From assembly GCF_040518285.1 (NCBI RefSeq), contig NZ_CP155449.1:2170001-2234000 (forward strand): a DNA stretch of 64,000 bases, given 5' to 3'. Shown here one piece after another: positions 31,363-39,622 of the stretch. The notes beneath the pieces are model-generated. The model searched no databases. It was not told where the DNA came from and saw only the letters and a program-made list of their open reading frames with translations. The position numbers were made by a program, and so were the translations under genes. Source of the stretch: Knoellia sp. S7-12. GTDB lineage: Bacteria; Actinomycetota; Actinomycetes; Actinomycetales; Dermatophilaceae. Numbering within the stretch: position 1 is the first letter of the stretch; every line of letters begins with the position of its first letter.

Positions 31363-32096
31363 GGACTAGTGAGCGTCAGGACGCGGAACTCGTTGCCGTC
31401 AGGATCGATCAGGGCAACCATGCCTGCGCGGAGCCCGTCGGTGTCGGCGGTCTTGGCTTCTGTCGCGCCGAGCTCCACCAGTCGGTCGGTCTCAGCCTGC
31501 AGGTCGTCGTGCTGCCCGAGAACCAGGTCAAGGCGCAGACGGTCGCGGCCGTCGCGAGGCATGAGTGGGGGACCGCTCCACGTGATCTTCGAGCCGCCGT
31601 CGGGTGACTGGATGGCGGTCTCCTCGTCCTGGTCCCAGACCAGTGGCCAGTCGAGCGCCTTGCTCCAGAAGTAGCCGACGGCCTGCGAGCCGTCGCAGTT
31701 GATCGCGCCGATCACGCCGGTGTTGGAGAGGAAGTTGTTGCCCGCCTCGATGACGCAGAGCTCGTTGCCCTCGGGGTCTGCAAGGACGACGTGGTCCTTG
31801 TGCGTGCCCTGGCCGATGTCGATGTGCTGCCCGCCCAGCTCCAGAGCGCGCGCCACGGTGGCGTCCATGGCCTCGGGCGATGAACTCGTCAGGTCGAAGT
31901 GGATACGGTTCTGGCCACGCTTTGGCGTCTCCACCTCGTGGATGCTGATTCGGTATGCCGTGCCGTCTGCCGGCTGCAGCACCACGTCGCCACCCGGTTC
32001 GTTGACGAGGTCCCAACCGAGGACTCCGGCCCAGAACCGGCCCACCCGCTGTGGTTCGCGGGCGTCGATCCGGACGGCGTGCAGCTGAGCTGTCAT
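31305..32096 (-). CDS. tandem two-domain VOC protein
   Basis: A 263-residue protein with two VOC modules (about 1-115 and 125-245): AVRIDAREPQRVGRFWAGVLGW with VVLADPEGNELCVIE, then GSQAVGYFWSKALDWPLVWDQ with MVALIDPDGNEFRVLTLT. Duplicate modules are common in this superfamily. The last 15 or so residues (PPLPGSGTASRAPWT...) do not belong to the fold and arise from reading into a helicase remnant. Start ATG 32096 is chosen because the upstream extension is low-complexity and lacks similarity. Confidence 0.82.
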   Translation of the reverse strand: MTAQLHAVRIDAREPQRVGRFWAGVLGWDLVNEPGGDVVLQPADGTAYRISIHEVETPKRGQNRIHFDLTSSSPEAMDATVARALELGGQHIDIGQGTHKDHVVLADPEGNELCVIEAGNNFLSNTGVIGAINCDGSQAVGYFWSKALDWPLVWDQDEETAIQSPDGGSKITWSGPPLMPRDGRDRLRLDLVLGQHDDLQAETDRLVELGATEAKTADTDGLRAGMVALIDPDGNEFRVLTLTSPPLPGSGTASRAPWTDMSR

Positions 32097-32176
32097 GCCT
32101 TCACCGTAGGTATCGCTTTCACCGTGCCGCAACGGAGTTTGTCTGGGGGAGCGGCTGAGCAGGGGAGTGCTGAGCC

Positions 32177-32200
32177 GGACGTCGGACGTCGGACGTCGGA
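32177..32200. repeat. tandem heptamer (GGACGTC)x3
   Basis: Three perfect GGACGTC units plus GGA lie between the tandem VOC gene start and the GHKL gene end. The repeat is short and could be a slippage product. Confidence 0.7.
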
Positions 32201-32230
32201 GGATGCTCACTTGGTCGAGGCTCGGGTGGC

Positions 32231-32857
32231 TCAGTGTGGTCGTTCGTCAACGAGCTCGACGCGCAACTGTGGCCAGGTGTCTGAGAGGGTCAGCTGGGGC
32301 GAAAGCGTCACGGGGCTCCGCAGGAGCGCGAGGTCAGGTTGGAAATGCACCGTGGTGCCAGTCGTCCCATCGCCAGCGACGGGCGTCAGACCGGTGGTTG
32401 GCACACCGTGCTCGTAGACCTGAGTCCAGGACCCGCCGGTGCGCCGGTTGGTGTGGATCAGCCACTCGCTGAGGGCGGCCACATCGGACATCCCGCGGCG
32501 GGCATGGCCGTCCGACAGCGTCTCAGCATCGGGGTTGCCGAAGAAACGCAGGTCCTTGGAAGCCATGATCGGCTTCTTGACCACTCGCCCCTCTGCATCC
32601 ATGCGGGTGTCGGTGCCGCGACCGTCGTCGGCCACCGACACAGAGCCGTCTGCGTGCAACGTCACGATCCCGCGGCCCGCTGCACCCGCAGACTCAACCT
32701 CGTCGGCTGCGTAGGCGAGCACCTCGAGAATGAGGTGCTCGACGCCACTGGGCGCGTACGTTGCGGGCTGGTCCCGAATCTGCAAGAGATGCTCGTGGTC
32801 CACGCTGGCCGCCCAGTCGTGCGTGGTGTTCTCCCACGTCGACCCAGAATGACTCAC
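32231..32857 (-). CDS. stand-alone GyrB/ParE-type GHKL ATP-binding protein
   Basis: A 208-residue protein resembling only the N-terminal ATPase subdomain of GyrB: YAPSGVEHLILEVLAYAADEVE corresponds to the GyrB helix with the catalytic Glu, VSVADDGRGTD to the G1 box, ARRGMSDVAALSEWL to the ATP lid region, and GTTVHFQPD to the strand ending the domain. The conserved Asn after the catalytic Glu is replaced by Tyr (LEVLAYAAD). No transducer or TOPRIM domain follows, so it is not a topoisomerase. Function unknown; ATP binding is possible, hydrolysis doubtful. Confidence 0.72.
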   Translation of the reverse strand: MSHSGSTWENTTHDWAASVDHEHLLQIRDQPATYAPSGVEHLILEVLAYAADEVESAGAAGRGIVTLHADGSVSVADDGRGTDTRMDAEGRVVKKPIMASKDLRFFGNPDAETLSDGHARRGMSDVAALSEWLIHTNRRTGGSWTQVYEHGVPTTGLTPVAGDGTTGTTVHFQPDLALLRSPVTLSPQLTLSDTWPQLRVELVDERPH

Positions 32858-33003
32858 CAGGTGATCCTCTCAACAGTGATCAAGTCACGCGATGCGGCAG
32901 ACACCTGGATGTTTCAGGATGAGATCTGGCCTGCGGAGTCGGACTCAATGCCCAGGGGACGGGGACTTCTTGCGTGTGCTCGCGCCTTGGTGACCAAACG
33001 CCG

Positions 33004-33017
33004 ATAATCAACATTAT
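33004..33017. promoter_or_regulatory. AT-rich palindrome ATAAT-CAAC-ATTAT
   Basis: A perfect 5-bp inverted repeat beside TTGACA on the minus strand (33017-33022), in the 273-base gap between the NUDIX gene end and the GHKL gene start. The AT content stands out in this GC-rich DNA. Nothing else is recognised in the gap. Confidence 0.4.
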
Positions 33018-33130
33018 GTCAAGTGGTGCTCTTTCGTCAGGTGTGCGGCACTCCTCTCACTCTCCCCTGCGACCGCAGCACCGTGTGCAGAACTGTGGTC
33101 CCACGCCGATGGGCAGTCGGTTCGTAACGG

Positions 33131-33535
33131 CTACTCGGTCGCGATCTGGAGAGCGCCCCGGATGCTGGGCAGGCTTTCCGGGTGGGCCATCTTCAGGTCG
33201 GCGAGATCGTTGGGCCGGAACCAGCGAAGATCGTCGTGCTCCTCGGGTTCGGCATTGACAGGTTCCCCTTCCCAGCGCGTGACAAGGAAAGCGTGCATGT
33301 CAAGGGTGGGGTCATCGATCGTCAGCGAGATGGGCACAGGGTCGTGGACGTGGACACCGAGTTCTTCAAGGCACTCCCGACTGACGGCCCGGTGAAGCGA
33401 CTCCCCCGACTCGACGTGTCCGCCGACCAGGCTCCAGCAATTGGGGTACCACCGGCGCGATGGACGGCGATGCACCAGGAGCACGCGACCGTCGCGCACG
33501 AGTGCTGCAACTGCGATCGAAATCTGGGTGGTCAT
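33131..33535 (-). CDS. NUDIX hydrolase
   Basis: A 134-residue MutT-like protein. The NUDIX box GGHVESGESLHRAVSRECLEELGV (read in two parts) has the GX5EX7REUXEEXGU spacing, with Glu residues for magnesium. The N-terminus VAALVRDGRVLLVHRR fits. It hydrolyses a nucleoside diphosphate linked to another moiety; the substrate is unknown. It begins 9 bases after the mraY stop, so it belongs to the leftward vanY-like/mraY/NUDIX unit. Confidence 0.9.
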   Translation of the reverse strand: MTTQISIAVAALVRDGRVLLVHRRPSRRWYPNCWSLVGGHVESGESLHRAVSRECLEELGVHVHDPVPISLTIDDPTLDMHAFLVTRWEGEPVNAEPEEHDDLRWFRPNDLADLKMAHPESLPSIRGALQIATE

Positions 33536-33544
33536 GGCGGCAAC

Positions 33545-34630
33545 TCAGATAAGCCAGGCTGCATAGAAGACGCCCAGTCCCGCCATGACGAAGACGCCAG
33601 CGATCACCCAGAAGCGGATCACGACGTTGACTTCATCCCAGCCCAGGTGTTCGAAGTGATGATGGATGGGAGCGATTCGGAAGACGCGGCGTCCGACACC
33701 GGTGAGTCGCTTGGTGACCTTGAAGTAGCCCACCTGAATCAGCACGGACATCGTCTCGAGGACGAAAACCCCGGCGATGACAGCCATGAGCAGCTCGGTG
33801 CGGGACATGATCGCGAGCCCCGCGAGTGCTCCCCCGATGGCCAGCGACCCCACGTCGCCCATGATGATCCGGGCAGGCTTGGCGTTCCACCAGAGGAATC
33901 CGGCGCATGCTCCGGCGATGGCCGCGGAGAAGACGGCGAGGTCCAGCGGGTCTCGCACTTGGTAGCACTGGGACGCCACCAGCGTGGGCCGCGAGGAGCC
34001 GCACATCTGGTTGCTCTGCCAAATGTTGACGACGGTGTAGGCCCCGAAGATCATCGCGCCGATGCCAGTGAGCAGGCCGTCGGCACCGTCCGTGAGGTTG
34101 GCGCCGTTGGACGTTGCCGTGACGATGAACCAGATCACCAGCAGGACCACCACCAATGGCAGCTTGACTCCCCAGTCCTGCGTCGTGGAGATGTATTGCG
34201 AAGCTGGCCCGACTCCCCGCTCGTCGGCGAAGAATTGCGTCGCCAAGATCCCGAACCCCAGCGCGACCACAGTCTGCCCAGCCATCTTGGCGCCACTGCG
34301 CAAGCCCTGGTTGTGCTGTCGGTAGACCTTGATGTAGTCATCGAGGAAGCCCACCGCCCCGCACCCGGCAAACAGCAGGAGCAGCAGCCACACGCTGGCA
34401 CTTGGGCGATTCCCCGTCAGGAACGTTGCGATCAGATAGGCAGCCGTCGCGCCGAACATGATGACGACGCCACCCATGGTCGGTGTCCCGCGCTTGACAT
34501 GGTGCGTCGTGGGACCGTCAACACGGATCGGCTGGCCGAAGCCGTGCTTGTTGAACCATCCGATCGCCGTTCGGGTCCCCAACAGCGTAAAAGCCAATGC
34601 CAGGGCACCGCTCAGGCCGACGCCCCGCAT
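33545..34630 (-). CDS. mraY: phospho-N-acetylmuramoyl-pentapeptide-transferase (MraY), outside a dcw cluster
   Basis: A 361-residue, ten-segment membrane enzyme that forms lipid I from UDP-MurNAc-pentapeptide and undecaprenyl phosphate. All key motifs are intact: FLDDYIK with the two adjacent Asp, NLTDGADGL, IIMGDVGSLAIGG, and PIHHHFEHLGW with the HHH triad. Normally mraY sits between murF and murD; here its neighbours are a VanY-like carboxypeptidase, a NUDIX gene and a divergent two-component system. It is therefore probably a second copy, which could give resistance to MraY- or lipid-targeting antibiotics; that is an inference. Confidence 0.9.
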   Translation of the reverse strand: MRGVGLSGALALAFTLLGTRTAIGWFNKHGFGQPIRVDGPTTHHVKRGTPTMGGVVIMFGATAAYLIATFLTGNRPSASVWLLLLLFAGCGAVGFLDDYIKVYRQHNQGLRSGAKMAGQTVVALGFGILATQFFADERGVGPASQYISTTQDWGVKLPLVVVLLVIWFIVTATSNGANLTDGADGLLTGIGAMIFGAYTVVNIWQSNQMCGSSRPTLVASQCYQVRDPLDLAVFSAAIAGACAGFLWWNAKPARIIMGDVGSLAIGGALAGLAIMSRTELLMAVIAGVFVLETMSVLIQVGYFKVTKRLTGVGRRVFRIAPIHHHFEHLGWDEVNVVIRFWVIAGVFVMAGLGVFYAAWLI

Positions 34631-34726
34631 GAATCCCCCTCCGCCCGAGCCAACTCGCTAGCAACTCTGAATCACGAACCCCGAATCGGCGAGCAGCGAC
34701 ACGCGCCCTTGGCGGTCGCACCGAGA

Positions 34727-35410
34727 TCACCGTTGCATTCTCGGATCCTGCGTGGGGTCGGCATACATCTTCGGGCAACCCAGTTCGGCGGCGCCCGGGC
34801 GCCGCTCGTAGTGCCACGGCTCGTTCCGGTAGATCTGGCACAGCCCGTAGTCAGCGCCGTTCTCGGACAGCCATTTCGCAGCTGCGGCGGGTCCGATGTC
34901 CACGGCATCGCCGGACACATGTGCCGACGTCTTCGATGTGGCCACCCAGCGTGCGGCTTCCTTCTCTGAGCCGTACCGAGCGATGGCGTCACGCAGCAGC
35001 TGATCCTGATACTCCGCCGAACGCCAGCCACTGTTGACGATGAACTCGACGCCGTCTGGCTTCGCGTCACGTGCGGCCTGACGCAGGGCATCCAGGAGAT
35101 CGCCGGACAACTTGGTCACGGCAGGAACCTTGTCGCTGAAGACCGTCACATCCTCGGACGACTCTCCCCCTCCCCCAGGAAGCTCAGGGCGGTGCTCACC
35201 GGGAGGAACGGCGACGGGTGATGCGTCAATCGAAGACGACGCGGACACCGCCAGTGGCGAGAAGGACGACGCGGTCGACTCTGCTGTGGTCAGAAACGAG
35301 TGGATGACGGTTGTGGCCACCGCGACGAGGGCCACCAGCAGCCCACCGGCACGGACGATTCCCGTCCTGCTCCACCTGGTTCTTGCTCCCGTTGCTTCGT
35401 TGTAGGTCAC
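34727..35410 (-). CDS. vanY: VanY-like M15 D,D-carboxypeptidase, membrane-anchored
   Basis: A 227-residue protein with an N-terminal membrane segment (AGGLLVALVAVATTVIHSFL), a Ser/Pro/Gly linker and an LAS peptidase. The zinc motif is SAHVSGDAVDIG and the catalytic Glu motif NEPWHYE, both intact; GWRSAEYQDQLL matches the substrate-binding strand. It would remove terminal D-Ala from stem pentapeptides. Start GTG 35410 is chosen; TTG 35422 is possible. It lies upstream of mraY in the same unit, divergent from a two-component system, as in glycopeptide-resistance clusters, though no vanH, A or X is present. Confidence 0.85.
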   Translation of the reverse strand: MTYNEATGARTRWSRTGIVRAGGLLVALVAVATTVIHSFLTTAESTASSFSPLAVSASSSIDASPVAVPPGEHRPELPGGGGESSEDVTVFSDKVPAVTKLSGDLLDALRQAARDAKPDGVEFIVNSGWRSAEYQDQLLRDAIARYGSEKEAARWVATSKTSAHVSGDAVDIGPAAAAKWLSENGADYGLCQIYRNEPWHYERRPGAAELGCPKMYADPTQDPRMQR

Positions 35411-35442
35411 CCTGTCAGTCAAGGCAGCGACGCGTTGCCCGC

Positions 35443-35464
35443 GCGTATGCCGTTTTGCATACGC
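35443..35464. promoter_or_regulatory. inverted repeat GCGTATGC-N6-GCATACGC between divergent genes
   Basis: A perfect 8-bp inverted repeat centred between the vanY-like gene and the response regulator. It adjoins the expected -35 region of the regulator promoter and could be a regulator site; it also contains the recurrent GTATGCCG octamer. Confidence 0.5.
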
Positions 35465-35483
35465 CGCCGATATGTGTGAGACC

Positions 35484-35489
35484 TAGCAT
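35484..35489 (+). promoter_or_regulatory. -10 element TAGCAT, leaderless response-regulator promoter
   Basis: TAGCAT lies 7 bases before the ATG at 35497. Confidence 0.6.
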
Positions 35490-35496
35490 CGACAGC

Positions 35497-36192
35497 ATGC
35501 GTGTGTTGATCGTCGAGGACGAACCCCTGATGGCGGAAGCCATCCGCGATGGACTACGCCTTGAGGCGATCGCCTCAGACATCGCAGGCGACGGTGACAC
35601 CGCGATGGCGTTGCTGAGCATCAACACCTACGAGCTCGTCGTCCTGGATCGCGACATTCCTGGCCCTTCCGGCGACGAGGTCGCCAGACACATCGTCGCC
35701 ACGGGCACCGGTATTCCGATCCTCATGCTGACCGCCGCCGACCGCCTCGATGACAAGACCTCCGGGTTCGAGCTCGGTGCCGACGACTACCTCACCAAAC
35801 CCTTCGAGCTCCAGGAATTGGTCCTCCGCCTCAGAGCACTCGATCGTCGGCGCGGCCACAGCCGGCCGCCGGTGCGCGAAATCGCAGGTGTTCGCCTGGA
35901 TCCGTTCCGTCGGGAGGTCTACCGCGACGATCGCTACGTAGCGCTCACCCGAAAGCAGTTCGCCGTGCTCGAAGTCCTCGTCGCGGCTGAGGGCGGAGTC
36001 ATCAGTGCCGAGGAGCTTTTGGAGCGGGCCTGGGACGAGAATGCCGACCCCTTCACCAACGCAGTCCGGATCACGGTGTCGGCCCTGCGCAAGCGGCTCG
36101 GCGAACCCTGGGTCATCGTCACCGTGCCTGGAGTCGGCTACCGCATCGAGCCTCATCCAGACCGAGCGACCGCGAGCGGTGACCGTGGCTAG
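35497..36192 (+). CDS. OmpR/PhoB-type response regulator
   Basis: A 231-residue regulator with a receiver domain (1-118; VEDEP acidic pocket, phospho-Asp in VVLDRDIPG, Thr in LMLTAAD, Lys in YLTKPFE) and a winged-helix output domain (130-220; ALTRKQFAVLEVLVAAEGGVISAEELLERAW). It overlaps the kinase gene by 8 bases. Position opposite the vanY-like gene suggests it controls the vanY/mraY unit in response to cell-wall stress. Confidence 0.93.
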   Translation: MRVLIVEDEPLMAEAIRDGLRLEAIASDIAGDGDTAMALLSINTYELVVLDRDIPGPSGDEVARHIVATGTGIPILMLTAADRLDDKTSGFELGADDYLTKPFELQELVLRLRALDRRRGHSRPPVREIAGVRLDPFRREVYRDDRYVALTRKQFAVLEVLVAAEGGVISAEELLERAWDENADPFTNAVRITVSALRKRLGEPWVIVTVPGVGYRIEPHPDRATASGDRG

Positions 36193-37315
36193 GCGGCCTG
36201 GCATGACGGTCCGGCTCAAGCTCACCCTCAGCTACGCGGGGTTCCTCATGGTGGCGGGTGTCTTGTTGCTCGCCGTGGTCTGGGTCTTCCTTTTGCGCTA
36301 CGTGCCCGATGTCACCACCGGTCCCGGCCCGGGACCTGAGAGGTTCGTTCCCAACCGGGCCGATCTCCAGCGCGCGTTCGTCCCGAAGGCGGCCCTGGCG
36401 ATGGCGGCACTGCTGGTGTTCGGTCTGGTAGGAGGGTGGATCCTTGCCGGCCAGATGCTCGCGCCGCTGACACGCATCACCACCGCGACCCGCAGGGCCG
36501 CGGGAGGCTCGCTGTCCCACCGGATCCAGCTCGAGGGCCGCCAGGACGAGTTCCGCGAATTGTCGGACACCTTCGACGCGATGCTGGCCCGGCTCGAGGA
36601 GCACGTCGCCGAGCAGCAGAGATTTGCGGCCAACGCCTCTCACGAGCTGCGCACTCCGCTTGCGATCACACAGACGCTTCTTGACGTGGCCCGCACCGAT
36701 CCGAACCAGGACACCGGCGAGCTCGTCGACCGGCTGCGCTTCGTCAACACGCGAGCGATCGACCTCACCGAGGCCCTGCTCCTGCTCAGTCAGGCCGACC
36801 AACGGTCCTTCACCACAGAGCTCGTCGACCTGTCTCTCATGGCGGAGGAAGCCACCGAGACGCTTCTCCCCCGGGCAGAAGCACGCGGCATCTCCATCGA
36901 GACGTCAAGCGCCTACTCCCCCACGACCGGCTCACACGCCCTGCTGCTGCAGCTGACGACGAACCTTGTGCACAACGCAATCGTGCACAATCTGCCGGCG
37001 GACGGCACCATCTGGATCACCACGAGCGTTGAGCAGGAGGCCGTGGCGCTCATTGTCGAGAACACTGGGGAGGTGCTCTCCCCACAATTCGTGCCCACCC
37101 TTGTGGAGCCGTTCCACCGTGGCACCCAGCGCATCCGATCGGACCATGCCGGTGTCGGCCTCGGCTTGGCCATCGCGAAAAGCATTGTCCGAGCACACGA
37201 CGGAACCCTCACTCTGACACCACGTTCTGGTGGCGGCCTGTCCGTGACAGTGCACCTCCCGATGGCAACAACTCGCCTCCCGGCGACAGCACCTCTCAGC
37301 GGCGAGCGAAACTGA
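36185..37315 (+). CDS. sensor histidine kinase
   Basis: A 376-residue two-segment sensor kinase. The first membrane segment is at about 15-38, followed by a short extracytoplasmic loop of about 30 residues containing a Pro/Gly run, then a second segment (ALAMAALLVFGLVGGWILAG), a HAMP domain, the H-box FAANASHELRTPLA, N-box QLTTNLVHNAIVHN, and G-boxes VENTGE and GVGLGLAIAKSI. The small sensor loop resembles membrane-sensing kinases. GTG 36185 is used; ATG 36203 is possible. Its 3' end overlaps the convergent next gene by 20 bases. Confidence 0.92.
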   Translation: MARRPGMTVRLKLTLSYAGFLMVAGVLLLAVVWVFLLRYVPDVTTGPGPGPERFVPNRADLQRAFVPKAALAMAALLVFGLVGGWILAGQMLAPLTRITTATRRAAGGSLSHRIQLEGRQDEFRELSDTFDAMLARLEEHVAEQQRFAANASHELRTPLAITQTLLDVARTDPNQDTGELVDRLRFVNTRAIDLTEALLLLSQADQRSFTTELVDLSLMAEEATETLLPRAEARGISIETSSAYSPTTGSHALLLQLTTNLVHNAIVHNLPADGTIWITTSVEQEAVALIVENTGEVLSPQFVPTLVEPFHRGTQRIRSDHAGVGLGLAIAKSIVRAHDGTLTLTPRSGGGLSVTVHLPMATTRLPATAPLSGERN

Positions 37316-37739
37316 GGTCGAAGTCCTTGCGCCACGTGGCGCCCCGGTCGTCGGACGCCTCCCATCGACCCACGATCCGATCGGGCGTGACATCAGCGAC
37401 GAACCGCTGAAACATGTCGGGATCCTCGCGCATCAGGATCCAGTGCGAGCTCGCGAACGTCATGGCGAAGACCCGGCAGACGCCTCTCTCGTCGTGATAC
37501 AGCGCGGTGAACTCGTCCTGGGCGTCGCTGCGGCCAAGCACCAGGACCTGCTCACTCGTTGCCGAGCCCACATCGCCCTGCATCGTCCAGCGGAAGACCA
37601 CGAACGCGTCACCCAACCATTCGACCGCCGCTGAACCAGGCACCTCCTGATCGGGCGGCTCGAGGAACCATGCGTTGGTCAGCGTGGTGTCCCACTCCCC
37701 CACCAGAACTCCCAGCTGCTCCATCGCCTCATTGCGCAT
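37296..37739 (-). CDS. DUF1579-like protein
   Basis: A 147-residue soluble protein of calycin-like appearance: LGVLVGEWDTTLTN, EWLGDAFVVFRWTMQG, YHDERGVCRVFAMTF and WEASDDRGATWRKDFDLSFAR match a common actinobacterial family related to DUF1579. These beta-barrel proteins are of unknown function. A GGGAG ribosome site lies before the ATG at 37739, so a start 11 codons upstream is disfavoured. It converges on the kinase with a 20-base overlap. Confidence 0.75.
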   Translation of the reverse strand: MRNEAMEQLGVLVGEWDTTLTNAWFLEPPDQEVPGSAAVEWLGDAFVVFRWTMQGDVGSATSEQVLVLGRSDAQDEFTALYHDERGVCRVFAMTFASSHWILMREDPDMFQRFVADVTPDRIVGRWEASDDRGATWRKDFDLSFARR

Positions 37740-37798
37740 CTCTGGCTCCCTTCTCTGTTCGGTGTACGCCACCCGGTGCGAAGTCCACAGAGGGTGAA

Positions 37799-38395
37799 TC
37801 AGGCTCTCGCGAGGCGTGACGAGCTGGACGTCATGACGAAGGGCTCGGGCGAATCGAACCCCAGCCGCCGGTAGAACGCCGCCGCATCGACGTTGGCCTC
37901 CCCCACCCTGAGGTGGACTCCGGGCACGCCCAGATGATCCAACTCCTTTCCGAGGGTGCGCAGGAGCTCACGGCCGAGCCCGCGTCCCTGCGCCACCGGC
38001 AACAGGTCAATGTGCAAGTGCGCGGGGAAGTCCGCGTAGGCGGCCGATGCGAGCATCAGCTCCGGGCGGGTGCCTCCATCGAAGAGCCACTCCTCCTCGG
38101 GGCGCTCAGCGCCGCCGCCGTGCCGCTCCACGAATTCACCGATCCAGGAGCGGCGCCACCACCCCACGAAATCGACTGTGTCGGACACCGCAATGACGTA
38201 TCCCACGGGGCCAGCACCCTCATCCACGACCCACCCGAGACCATCCGGATACCGGAGATAGGGCTCGAGGTAGACGTCGGGAAGCAGGCCATCATCCGAC
38301 CAGCGGCCCGTCCCGTCGCTGCCGTTGTCCCCGGTGAGCACGCAGATCGCGCGCATCGCTTCCAAGTCGTCAGTGGTCGCCCGGCGGATCGTCAC
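37799..38395 (-). CDS. GNAT family N-acetyltransferase
   Basis: A 198-residue acetyltransferase: IRRATTDDLEAMRAICVLTG at the N-terminus, the acetyl-CoA loop VAQGRGLGRELLRTL, and HLRVGEANVDAAAFYRRLGFDSPE. It is longer than average because of an insert at about 45-125 containing a Trp-rich stretch (VGWWRRSWIGEFVER), as in glucosamine-type acetyltransferases. The GTG start follows TAACGT by 6 bases. Substrate unknown. Confidence 0.85.
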   Translation of the reverse strand: MTIRRATTDDLEAMRAICVLTGDNGSDGTGRWSDDGLLPDVYLEPYLRYPDGLGWVVDEGAGPVGYVIAVSDTVDFVGWWRRSWIGEFVERHGGGAERPEEEWLFDGGTRPELMLASAAYADFPAHLHIDLLPVAQGRGLGRELLRTLGKELDHLGVPGVHLRVGEANVDAAAFYRRLGFDSPEPFVMTSSSSRLARA

Positions 38396-38401
38396 GACAC
38401 G

Positions 38402-38407
38402 ACGTTA
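38402..38407 (-). promoter_or_regulatory. -10 element TAACGT, leaderless GNAT promoter
   Basis: TAACGT on the minus strand lies 6 bases before the GTG at 38395. Confidence 0.5.
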
Positions 38408-38423
38408 GCCCTGTTCGTGGTTC

Positions 38424-39245
38424 TCAGCGCACCTGTGCCAGCAGCTCCCCGTGCAGGATCGTGAACCAGGCATCGGGTGAGGCACCCCAGCGTCTCCACC
38501 CGTCAGCAATGCGACCCAACTGCTCGGCATCGACGCCGCGCTCGGCCGCCTGGTCGGCAAACACCTTGCCCACATATCGCTCTGCCTGACTCTCGCCCCA
38601 CCAGCGGCACGCGGCGTCGTCGGCATACGTCCAGACGCTCGTCGTCAGGCTGACGTCAGCGAGCCCTGCGGCTCGTGCCCAGCCGCGCAGGCGCCGCCCC
38701 GCATCGGGCTCGGCGCCGTTCCCACGAGCCACATCCCGATAGATCGAGCGCCAGTCGTCCAGCTCGGGCACCTCGGGATACCAGGCCATGGCCGCGTAGT
38801 CGGCGTCCCGGGCTGCGACCCGCCCGCCGGGGCGACACACGCGGGCCATCTCGACGAGGGCACGGACCGGGTCGGTGAGGTGCTGCAGGACCTGGTGCGC
38901 GTGGACGACGTCGAAGGAGTCGTCGTCAAAGGGCAGGTCGAAGACATCGGCCTGCTCAAAGCGGGTGGTGGCGTCGCCGCGGCGCGCAGCCTCCTCGCGA
39001 GCGGCCACGAGCGGACCCTCGACCGGCTCGATCCCCACGACCCGGCCCGGCGTCACGACCTCGGCGAGGTCGAGCGTGATGGTGCCCGGCCCACAGCCGA
39101 CGTCGAGAAGCCGCATCCCGGGTTCGAGCACAGGCAACAGGTAGCCACACGACGTCTGCGCTGTGCGCTTCCCGTGGGATGCGAGCGTCGCCGCCTCGTG
39201 CCCGTGGGTGTAGCGGGGCGGCCTCTGCCGTGCTGCGCTCGTCAC
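38424..39245 (-). CDS. class I SAM-dependent methyltransferase
   Basis: A 273-residue methyltransferase. Motif I is LLDVGCGPGTITLDLA, the acidic post-I residue lies in VVGIEPVEG, and FDVVHAHQVLQHLTDPV is motif II/post-II. The C-terminal helical part (WRRWGASPDAWFTILHGELL) is typical of the UbiE-like branch. Small-molecule methylation is likely but the substrate is unknown. It overlaps the upstream small gene by four bases. Confidence 0.9.
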   Translation of the reverse strand: MTSAARQRPPRYTHGHEAATLASHGKRTAQTSCGYLLPVLEPGMRLLDVGCGPGTITLDLAEVVTPGRVVGIEPVEGPLVAAREEAARRGDATTRFEQADVFDLPFDDDSFDVVHAHQVLQHLTDPVRALVEMARVCRPGGRVAARDADYAAMAWYPEVPELDDWRSIYRDVARGNGAEPDAGRRLRGWARAAGLADVSLTTSVWTYADDAACRWWGESQAERYVGKVFADQAAERGVDAEQLGRIADGWRRWGASPDAWFTILHGELLAQVR

Positions 39246-39550
39246 TGAAGCCCCCTGTGCGCCGACCAGAGCGCACTCGCGCGCGTTGCCGCCGCGGCGA
39301 TGAGGTCCGCGAGCTCAGGTCGATCGGGCACCCGAAACGACGTGTAGCCCCCGCGTCCGCCAGCAACCGGCCGCCCGTAGGCCTTGGCCGCAACGTGTCC
39401 GTCCGGGAGGAGCCGGATGTTGAGCGTCAACAGGACGAACTCCTCACCTCGACGGGAGTCGTGCCACTGCAGCGACTCCGGGATGGCGACGTTGATGGCC
39501 AGAGCGCTGACGTCGACCTCGTCAGGCGCACCGCTGTTGCTGATGGTCAT
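39242..39550 (-). CDS. conserved hypothetical protein (102 aa)
   Basis: A small protein without signal or membrane segment. It has beta-rich N-terminal sequence (LAINVAIPESLQWHD, EFVLLTLNIRLLPDGHVAAKAYGR) and a C-terminal helix ending SALWSAHRGL. No family is recognised. GAGGGGATGA before the ATG is a good ribosome site. It is translationally coupled to the methyltransferase downstream, so a shared process is possible. Confidence 0.7.
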   Translation of the reverse strand: MTISNSGAPDEVDVSALAINVAIPESLQWHDSRRGEEFVLLTLNIRLLPDGHVAAKAYGRPVAGGRGGYTSFRVPDRPELADLIAAAATRASALWSAHRGLQ

Positions 39551-39622
39551 GGACTCATCCCCTCGTCATCGAGTGCTGCTGCCAGTGCCGACCGAACCAA
39601 TTCAATTGATTCGCAGGCGAAC

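Noticed and set aside
33182..34969. Long open frame on the plus strand opposite the NUDIX, mraY and vanY-like genes
   Set aside because: Its product is low-complexity His/Arg/Asp/Gly/Pro sequence, typical of an antisense frame in GC-rich DNA; the minus-strand genes have clear motifs.
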